Below, piece by piece: positions 5,291 through 9,473 of a DNA stretch of 9,473 bases. The stretch comes from Dehalococcoidia bacterium. GTDB taxonomy: Bacteria > Chloroflexota > Dehalococcoidia > SAR202 > UBA11138. The notes below the pieces were generated by a model, which was not told where the DNA came from, made no database searches, and saw only the letters and a list, made by a program, of their open reading frames with translations. The position numbers and the translations under genes are program-made. How positions within the stretch are numbered: position 1 is the stretch's first letter; the number at the start of each line of letters is the position of its first letter. The stretch lies in NCBI GenBank assembly GCA_012270665.1, contig JAAXHY010000058.1, forward strand, positions 1-9,473, given 5' to 3'.

Positions 5291-6511
5291 TCATCGGGCG
5301 CCAGCGGGCGCGAGATAGGATTGGGCCAGAAAAGCGTCGTCGAGGGCCAGTTGGGACTCGATGACCTCAAGGAGATCGCCGATGCCGTCTCCGGTGAGCG
5401 CGGAGATAAGCACCGCGTCATTCGGTCCAGCGCCTATCCGGTCGAGGCTCTCCATGCGCCCGTCCTCGGATTTGGGCAACAGGTCGGCCTTGTTGAGCGC
5501 CATGACGGTCGGGACGCCGTCCATGTCCATATCTTCGAGGATTGATTCGACGACGGTGACCTGCTCGGGGGCGTTGCGGTGCGTCACGTCCACGACGTGC
5601 AGGACCAGCGACGATTCGGAAATCTCCTCGAGGGTGGCGCGGAAGGCGGCAATCAGCGAAGTCGGGAGTTTATGGATGAATCCGACCGTATCGGTGAGCA
5701 GCACAGGCTGGCCGGACGGAAGCTCAATACGGCGCGTGACGGGGTCCAGGGTCGAGAACATGAGATTCTCTGCCATGACCCCGGCGTGGGTCATCCTGTT
5801 CAGGAGCGTGCTCTTGCCCGCGTTGGTGTACCCGACCAGGGAGACGACAGGAATTCCATTGCTGGCCCTCTTGGAGCGGTGAAGCCTGCGGTGCCTGCGA
5901 ACGTTTTCCAGGTCTTTCTTGAGCCTCTGGATGCTGCCGCGGACCAGGCGTCTGTCGGTCTCGATCTGAGTCTCGCCAGGGCCGCGCGTGCCTATGCCGC
6001 CTCCCGCGCCACCACCGGCGCCTCCTCTGAGCCTGTCGAGGTGCGACCACTGACCGGCGAGGCGCGGCAGAAGGTATTCCTGCTGGGCGAGTTCGACCTG
6101 AAGGCGACCCTCGCGGGTGCGCGCCCTGGACGCGAACACATCCAGGATGAGCGCGGTGCGGTCTATCACCTTCCGGTCGGCATGGCCGCCGCTGTAAGCG
6201 AGCGCGTTTTCCAGGTTGCGCTGCTGGGTGGGGGTCAACTCATCGTCGCAAATGATGGTGTCAACATCCAACTCGGTACAAAGGCGCTTGATCTCTTCGA
6301 GCTTACCCTTGCCGACGTACTCCTGGGTGGGCTTTGGCACACGCTGGGAGACACGGTCGAGCACCTTCGCTCCGGCGGTCCTAGCGAGCTCCGCGAGTTC
6401 GTCGAGCGAGTCCTGGGGATTCCAGAGCAAGCGTCCACGCTTGGGAGTCGCGCTCACGAGAATGGCGCGCTCCTGCCTGGGCCTAGTGGTCTTCATTCTC
6501 TTTCTAGCCAC
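5291..6511 (-). CDS. hflX: GTPase HflX
   Basis: HflX is a ribosome-associated GTPase that splits stalled 70S ribosomes, notably in heat stress. The 406-residue protein has the N-terminal HflX domain with E-Y-V-G-K-G-K (64-70) and Q-x-N-L-E-N (about 97-102). Next come [12 protein letters not shown], the glycine-rich loop and [12 protein letters not shown]. The GTPase domain has G1 GYTNAGKS (227-234), G3 DTVGF (274-278), G4 NKAD (340-343) and a G5 SALTG (370-374). It ends soon after the G domain, like shorter bacterial HflX. An extra stretch of about seven residues (Y-S-G-G-H-A-D, about 106-112) precedes K-V-I-D-R-T. The start is GTG at 6511 with AGGGAG five bases upstream; an in-frame ATG at codon 6 is the alternative. 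It begins 32 bases after the dapL stop, so they are probably cotranscribed. Confidence 0.95.
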   Translation of the reverse strand: MARKRMKTTRPRQERAILVSATPKRGRLLWNPQDSLDELAELARTAGAKVLDRVSQRVPKPTQEYVGKGKLEEIKRLCTELDVDTIICDDELTPTQQRNLENALAYSGGHADRKVIDRTALILDVFASRARTREGRLQVELAQQEYLLPRLAGQWSHLDRLRGGAGGGAGGGIGTRGPGETQIETDRRLVRGSIQRLKKDLENVRRHRRLHRSKRASNGIPVVSLVGYTNAGKSTLLNRMTHAGVMAENLMFSTLDPVTRRIELPSGQPVLLTDTVGFIHKLPTSLIAAFRATLEEISESSLVLHVVDVTHRNAPEQVTVVESILEDMDMDGVPTVMALNKADLLPKSEDGRMESLDRIGAGPNDAVLISALTGDGIGDLLEVIESQLALDDAFLAQSYLAPAGAR

Positions 6512-6543
6512 GTACTCTCCCTTTCACCTGCGACCTGTGGGCG

Positions 6544-7710
6544 CTAGCGCGAGCCGGCGTAGGTCGCGAGTCTTCTCAGTCCTTCTTCCAGCAGGTCGTC
6601 GGCAATCGTGAGCGAGAAGCGGATATAGCCTTCGCCGTAGTCGCCGTAGCTGGCGCCTGGGGTGACGACTATATCGCAATTCTCAAGCAGGCGCTCGGCG
6701 AAGTCGCCGCTGGAGAAACCTTCCGGCACTCTTGCCCACACATACAGGCTCGCCCTGGGCGGATCAACCTCGAGGCCAATCTCGTCCAGGACGGCGAGGA
6801 CCTTGTCTCGGCGTCGCTGGTAAACGGCATTTCGCTCGTCTATCCAGTCGTCCGAGGTGTTCAGGGCCTCGATACCCATGCGCTGAATCGCCTGGGGAAC
6901 ACCGGAATCCAGGTTCGACTTCACGATGAGCAGCGCGTTGATCATATCGGCGTTGCCGACCGCCATACCAAGCCGCCAGCCGGTCATGTTATAGGTCTTC
7001 GAGAGCGAGTGGAACTCCATGCCGACGTCCATAGCGCCTTGCGCCTCCAAGAAAGACGGGTGCCTGTAACCGTCGAAAGTCACATCCGTGTAGCAGGCAT
7101 CGTGCATGACGGCAATGTCGTATGACCTGGCGAACTCGATCACCTTCTCGAAGTAGCCAATACTCGCAATCGCGCCCGTGGGGTTATTCGGATAGTTGAG
7201 CCACATCACCTTGGCCCTGCGGGCGACATCTTCGGGAATGTCCTCGAGCGCGGGAAGCCAGCCGTTTTCCTCCTTGAGCGGCATCCAATGGCACTCGCCG
7301 CCCGCGAACCATGTACCGACCGAGTAAACCGGATAGCCGGGATCGGGTACGAGGGCGATGTCGCCGGGCTCGATGAAGCAGAGCGCCGCGTGTCCGATGC
7401 CCTCCTTGGCGCCAATAAGCGAGATAACCTCCTTTTCGGGGTCGAGGGAGATCCCAAACCTGCGCTGGTACCAGTCGGCGGTCGCCTTTCTGAATTCCGG
7501 GAGGCCCTCAGACTCAGGATAGCGATGATTGGGAAGGTCTCCGGAGGTGTCGCGCAGGACGTCAATCACGGGCGCGGGCGTTTCGAGATCGGGGTCGCCG
7601 ATACCGAAGGAGATGACCTCGATGCCCTCGGCGCGCTTCTGGGCAATCTTGCGGCTGATTTCGACGAACAGGTAAGGGGGTATCTTTTCCACACGGCTGG
7701 CGAAATTCAT
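6544..7710 (-). CDS. dapL: LL-diaminopimelate aminotransferase
   Basis: DapL is a PLP enzyme that converts tetrahydrodipicolinate to LL-2,6-diaminopimelate using glutamate, bypassing DapD, DapC and DapE. The 388-residue protein is a fold-type I aminotransferase. It has V-I-S-F-G-I-G-D-P-D (32-41), Y-P-N-N-P-T-G (173-179), H-D-A-C-Y (203-207), and S-L-S-K-T with the PLP lysine at Lys238. N-M-T-G-W-R-L-G follows, and R364 in G-Y-I-R-F-S-L-T is the expected substrate-carboxylate arginine. The N-terminal R-V-E-K-I-P-P-Y-L-F is typical of DapL. A close alternative within the family is another aspartate-like aminotransferase, but the neighbouring dapF favours DapL. The ATG start has GGAG five bases upstream. 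It lies 592 bases downstream of dapF, with its own candidate promoter in the gap, and 32 bases upstream of hflX. Confidence 0.9.
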   Translation of the reverse strand: MNFASRVEKIPPYLFVEISRKIAQKRAEGIEVISFGIGDPDLETPAPVIDVLRDTSGDLPNHRYPESEGLPEFRKATADWYQRRFGISLDPEKEVISLIGAKEGIGHAALCFIEPGDIALVPDPGYPVYSVGTWFAGGECHWMPLKEENGWLPALEDIPEDVARRAKVMWLNYPNNPTGAIASIGYFEKVIEFARSYDIAVMHDACYTDVTFDGYRHPSFLEAQGAMDVGMEFHSLSKTYNMTGWRLGMAVGNADMINALLIVKSNLDSGVPQAIQRMGIEALNTSDDWIDERNAVYQRRRDKVLAVLDEIGLEVDPPRASLYVWARVPEGFSSGDFAERLLENCDIVVTPGASYGDYGEGYIRFSLTIADDLLEEGLRRLATYAGSR

Positions 7711-7730
7711 GCTTGCTCCGTTGTTCTCCA

Positions 7731-7753
7731 GTTGTTAGTCGCTGGTTGTTAGT
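7731..7753 (+). repeat. GTTGTTAGT direct repeat
   Basis: GTTGTTAGT occurs at 7731-7739 and 7745-7753 (14-bp period), followed by a weaker GTTCATAGTCGTCGGTTG. It lies in the untranslated leader just upstream of the dapL Shine-Dalgarno. Sequences of this GTTAGTTGTTAG kind are common low-complexity intergenic elements. No role is evident. Confidence 0.6.
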
Positions 7754-7870
7754 TCATAGTCGTCGGTTGAGTATTTTAGCATGGCAGGTTATAGGGTGAA
7801 ACTTGATGGACGCGGACAGAGGCAATCGTGTCCAGTTCTCAGCGGTATTATATATCTTCGTTTATATATC

Positions 7871-7960
7871 AACAGGTGGGAACAGGTGGATTGACTGGTG
7901 ACCAGCTGGTGACCAACAAGTGATTAGAACACCAGAGATCCACCAGAGAACTCCAGAGTT
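7871..7960. repeat. cluster of short, helically phased repeats
   Basis: Three pairs of short repeats follow one another: AACAGGTGGn at 7871-7880 and 7881-7890 (10-bp period); CTGGTGACCA at 7895-7904 and 7906-7915 (exact, 11-bp period); and CACCAGAGA at 7930-7938 and 7941-7949 (11-bp period) with a degenerate CTCCAGAGT at 7951-7959. The third set is partly the reverse complement of the second (CTGGTG against CACCAG), so the cluster can also fold on itself. It lies inside the predicted dapL leader. Confidence 0.65.
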
Positions 7961-8000
7961 TAGCTATGGGGAAAAATTTTCGCCCCTCCGATACTCGGCC

Positions 8001-8028
8001 AGTATAAGTAAAGATTTATGTATGTCGA
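8001..8028 (-). promoter_or_regulatory. candidate promoter for dapL-hflX
   Basis: On the minus strand, TCGACA (8028-8023; five of six match TTGACA) is followed after 16 bp by TATACT (8006-8001; five of six match TATAAT). Transcription from about 7994 would give a leader of roughly 284 nt before dapL. A perfect TATAAT also occurs at 8083-8078 but without a good -35 box. Confidence 0.45.
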
Positions 8029-8053
8029 GGTTCAGAATCATCATCAGACATAC
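8020..8053. promoter_or_regulatory. inverted repeat overlapping the -35 box, possible operator
   Basis: GTATGTC (8020-8026) and GACATAC (8047-8053) are perfect 7-bp inverted copies around a 20-base spacer. The inner arm overlaps the candidate -35 hexamer of the dapL promoter. The arrangement suits a regulator or a transcript hairpin; the sequence does not say which. Confidence 0.4.
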
Positions 8054-8142
8054 TCCATAATTAGTTTGTATGTTCGGATTATAGCGTATTGGGGATATGA
8101 AAGTGTAGTCCTATGAGAAACTTTGAAATGACCCTGGTCAGG

Positions 8143-8194
8143 AGCAGGATCTACAGGATGGGAAGGTATAGGATGGGTGGGTTGCCGAGCGTCA
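8143..8194 (+). repeat. dispersed intergenic repeat, family 2, copy 1
   Basis: This copy matches 9168-9220. The first 18 bases, AGCAGGATCTACAGGATG, are identical. A GTATAGGA segment and the run GGGTTnnCGAGCGTCA are then shared. The unit CAGGAT/AGGATG is itself iterated. It is followed by a short inverted repeat, CAGCGC (8193-8198) and GCGCTG (8215-8220). Both copies sit just downstream (in the minus-strand sense) of a gene of the miaA-dapF series. Confidence 0.75.
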
Positions 8195-8246
8195 GCGCGG
8201 TCTCCCGGTTCTGAGCGCTGTTCCAAGAGGACAGTTTCGCGGAGAT

Positions 8247-8282
8247 GGCGATTGGGCGCCAGGACGGATCCTCTCAATCGCC
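8247..8282 (-). terminator. hairpin downstream of dapF, possible terminator
   Basis: GGCGATTG (8247-8254) and CAATCGCC (8275-8282) are perfect 8-bp inverted copies, with an inner AGGA/TCCT pair in the 20-base loop. It starts 20 bases after the dapF stop. There is no U tract, so it may be a 3'-end stabiliser or a weak terminator rather than an efficient one. Confidence 0.35.
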
Positions 8283-8302
8283 TCAAGAGACTGGTGACGA
8301 AA

Positions 8303-9145
8303 TTAGCCGTGCCAGTCGCCTTCGAAGACTCGGGCTACGGGGCCATCCATGACGACCTCTCCCCGACCGGGCCATGATACGCGCAGATCGCCGCCGGGAA
8401 GCTCGACGGTGACATCGTCGTCAACCAAGCCGTGCAGCCGGGCGGCGACGACCGCGGCGCACGCGCCGGTGCCACAGGCGAGGGTGATACCGGAGCCGCG
8501 CTCCCAGACGCGAACCCTGATGCGGTCTCGGCTCAGCACGTTTACTATCTCGTAGTTCACGCGCTCGGGGAAAAATGGGTGACGTTCGACCATGGGGCCT
8601 ATGCGTGTCAGCTCGTAGTCGTCAACCGGATCGTCCATGAAGACGACAGCGTGGGGGTTACCCATCGAGACGCAGTTGACCAGGAGCCGGGACCCGTCAA
8701 CGTCCAGCGGATGATTCAGGGCGATTTCGAGATCGTCGGGGGCGGCTACGGGGACTCGGGAGGGCTTCAGAATGGGTTCGCCCATGCTGACGGACGCGCC
8801 GGTCATGACGCCGTCATCCCAGCTGGGACGCACGGACAGAACACCGGCGCCCGTCTCGATTTCAAACGACTTAGACGCTCTATCCAGCGCGGAAGCATCC
8901 AAACCAAAACGCACAAAGCAGCGTATTCCGTTGCCACACATCTGGCCTTCGGAGCCATCGGCGTTGAACATCTGCATCCTGGCGTCGGCCTTATCTGAGT
9001 CGCGCAGCAGGATGAGGCCGTCCGAGCCTATGCCGAAATGCCTGTCGCTAACGCGCCTGGCGACTTCGGGCCAGTCACGGCTCTGGTGGCGGGCGTCAAC
9101 GTATATATAGTCATTGCCCGCGCCGTGCAGCTTGACGAATTTCAT
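8303..9145 (-). CDS. dapF: diaminopimelate epimerase
   Basis: DapF interconverts LL- and meso-diaminopimelate without cofactor, using two cysteines as acid and base. The 280-residue protein is full length and shows both half-sites: Cys70 in Q-M-C-G-N-G-I-R-C and Cys224 in L-A-C-G-T-G-A-C-A. It also has the substrate-loop motifs H-G-A-G-N-D (7-12), F-N-A-D-G-S-E (60-66), M-G-N-P-H (161-165), N-Y-E-I-V-N (197-202) and W-E-R-G-S-G (214-219). The ATG at 9145 has GGGAG five bases upstream and gives the usual M-K-F-x-K-L-H-G-A-G-N-D start. The upstream gene is miaA (stop 119 bases away, with repeat family 2 between them) and the next downstream is dapL, the enzyme that makes its substrate. Confidence 0.97.
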   Translation of the reverse strand: MKFVKLHGAGNDYIYVDARHQSRDWPEVARRVSDRHFGIGSDGLILLRDSDKADARMQMFNADGSEGQMCGNGIRCFVRFGLDASALDRASKSFEIETGAGVLSVRPSWDDGVMTGASVSMGEPILKPSRVPVAAPDDLEIALNHPLDVDGSRLLVNCVSMGNPHAVVFMDDPVDDYELTRIGPMVERHPFFPERVNYEIVNVLSRDRIRVRVWERGSGITLACGTGACAAVVAARLHGLVDDDVTVELPGGDLRVSWPGRGEVVMDGPVARVFEGDWHG

Positions 9146-9167
9146 GGGGGTCTCCCGAATAGTCTGA

Positions 9168-9220
9168 AGCAGGATCTACAGGATGTTAGGACGTATAGGA
9201 CATAGGGTTAGCGAGCGTCA
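9168..9220 (+). repeat. dispersed intergenic repeat, family 2, copy 2
   Basis: This is the counterpart of 8143-8194, in the same orientation, filling much of the 119-base miaA-dapF gap. Its 3' part overlaps an inverted repeat (9206-9270). Confidence 0.75.
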
Positions 9221-9270
9221 CTCGGGACTCAGGCTCCCTGGCAACGATTCCAGTCAATCCGTCGCTAACC
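9206..9270 (-). terminator. inverted repeat spanning the miaA stop codon
   Basis: GGTTAGCGA (9206-9214) and TCGCTAACC (9262-9270) are perfect 9-bp inverted copies. With single-base bulges the pairing extends outwards by ATA/TAT and GG/CC. An inner GGGA/TCCC pair (9224-9227, 9235-9238) lies in the 47-base loop. The right arm contains the miaA stop codon (9267-9265). It could terminate or protect miaA mRNA, or belong to the repeat family. There is no U tract. Confidence 0.4.
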
Positions 9271-9473
9271 TATCCATCTTACAGCGTATTCGGTGGCCGA
9301 ATCCAGTTGGGTTGGCTCGAACCAGCGGATACGCGGGTCGTCGCGCCGGAACCAGTTGGACTGCCGCCTGATATAGCGGTGGGTTCGATACTTCGTCCTC
9401 TGTACCGCGTCGGAGAGGTCCGTGCCGTTCAGCAGGTGGTCGGCCAGTTCATGGTAACCGATTCCTGACATAG
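9265..9473 (-). CDS. miaA: tRNA dimethylallyltransferase MiaA, C-terminal part
   Basis: MiaA adds a dimethylallyl group from DMAPP to N6 of A37 in tRNAs that read codons starting with U. Only about the last 69 residues are in the window; the rest lies beyond the right edge, so the ATG visible at 9471 is internal. The visible part matches the MiaA C-terminus: G-I-G-Y-H-E-L, then G-T-D-L-S-D-A-V-Q-R-T-K-Y-R-T-H-R-Y-I-R-R-Q, and N-W-F-R-R-D-D followed by R-I-R-W-F. It ends at TAG inside the inverted repeat 9206-9270. It is the most upstream gene seen of the miaA-dapF-dapL-hflX series; miaA and hflX are linked in many bacteria. Confidence 0.9.
   Translation of the reverse strand, partial: MSGIGYHELADHLLNGTDLSDAVQRTKYRTHRYIRRQSNWFRRDDPRIRWFEPTQLDSATEYAVRWIG

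Larger units (their letters stand above)
7711..8302. other. 592-base spacer between dapF and dapL
   Basis: This spacer holds no supported gene; an 80-codon minus frame at 8286-8044 lacks a Shine-Dalgarno and any motif. From right to left it contains a hairpin just after dapF (8247-8282), a repeat of family 2 with a small hairpin (8143-8220), and an AT-rich part with a candidate minus-strand promoter and overlapping inverted repeat (8001-8053). Next come a near-palindrome around AAAATTTT (about 7969-7985), a cluster of short phased repeats (7871-7960) and a TATATA-rich segment (about 7848-7869). Last is a GTTGTTAGT pair (7731-7753) next to the dapL ribosome site. A weak additional promoter for dapL may be TTTCAC (7801-7796), 17 bp, TAAAAT (7778-7773). 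I saw no lysine riboswitch or T-box core. Confidence 0.6.

Noticed and set aside
5579..6547. 322-codon open frame on the plus strand
   Set aside because: It is antisense to hflX, whose GTPase motifs are unmistakable; this is a shadow frame.
7871..7960. CRISPR array
   Set aside because: Repeats are only 9-10 bp with no spacers of regular length, and there are no cas genes.
7711..7994. Lysine riboswitch or T-box in the dapL leader
   Set aside because: I looked for conserved lysine-riboswitch and T-box core sequences and found none. An Rfam covariance search would settle this.
8044..8286. 80-codon minus frame between dapF and dapL
   Set aside because: It runs through repeat copy 1 and a hairpin, has no ribosome site, and has a Pro/His/Arg-rich composition typical of chance frames.
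8432..8998. 188-codon open frame on the plus strand
   Set aside because: It is antisense to dapF, which has both catalytic cysteine motifs.

Overview
The window looks like chromosomal DNA of a moderately GC-rich Chloroflexota bacterium, probably related to Dehalococcoidia or SAR202. This rests on an inferred combination: an LL-diaminopimelate aminotransferase (DapL) of the bacterial type of about 388 residues, a DUF6391-like membrane protein, a short HflX, and a miaA-dapF-dapL-hflX gene order. No mobile-element transposase, CRISPR array or phage structural gene is visible. The genes are mostly housekeeping. The unusual material lies in the spacers and in one candidate TIR-like signalling or defence protein.

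Layout, left to right. (1) 1-67: most of a tRNA-Arg(UCU) gene on the minus strand, cut by the window edge, with its own sigma70-like promoter. (2) 139-247: first copy of a dispersed intergenic repeat. (3) 372-857: a minus-strand DUF6391-like membrane protein with a probable TTG start. (4) About 1108-1275: an AT-rich stretch leading into a strong promoter carrying three GTATTGA boxes. It drives a 74-residue helix-turn-helix protein (1304-1528). (5) 1571-1688: a perfect 21-bp hairpin, a 10-bp tandem repeat and a G-quadruplex-forming G tract. These separate that gene from the convergent minus-strand pair S41 peptidase -> smpB (3568-1697). (6) 3889-4929: a lone plus-strand gene for a winged-helix plus TIR-like protein, divergent from the peptidase gene. 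(7) 4930-5290: second copy of the dispersed repeat and a long interrupted palindrome. (8) 9473-5291: a minus-strand series miaA (partial) -> dapF -> dapL -> hflX. Its spacers hold a second repeat family and a cluster of short helically phased repeats.

How the genes work together. DapL makes LL-diaminopimelate from tetrahydrodipicolinate in one step and DapF epimerises it to meso-diaminopimelate, so these two neighbours supply lysine (and cell-wall DAP, if the organism has it). MiaA, HflX and SmpB all serve translation: tRNA modification, rescue or splitting of stalled ribosomes, and trans-translation. The S41 peptidase sits directly upstream of smpB and may share its transcript. It could contribute to envelope protein turnover, and C-terminal processing proteases are natural partners of quality control. 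The tmRNA partner of SmpB is not in this window.

The best candidates for something little described are the winged-helix/TIR-like protein, which seems to lack the usual catalytic glutamate; the small HTH gene with its apparent autoregulatory operator; and two families of dispersed, partly palindromic intergenic repeats.
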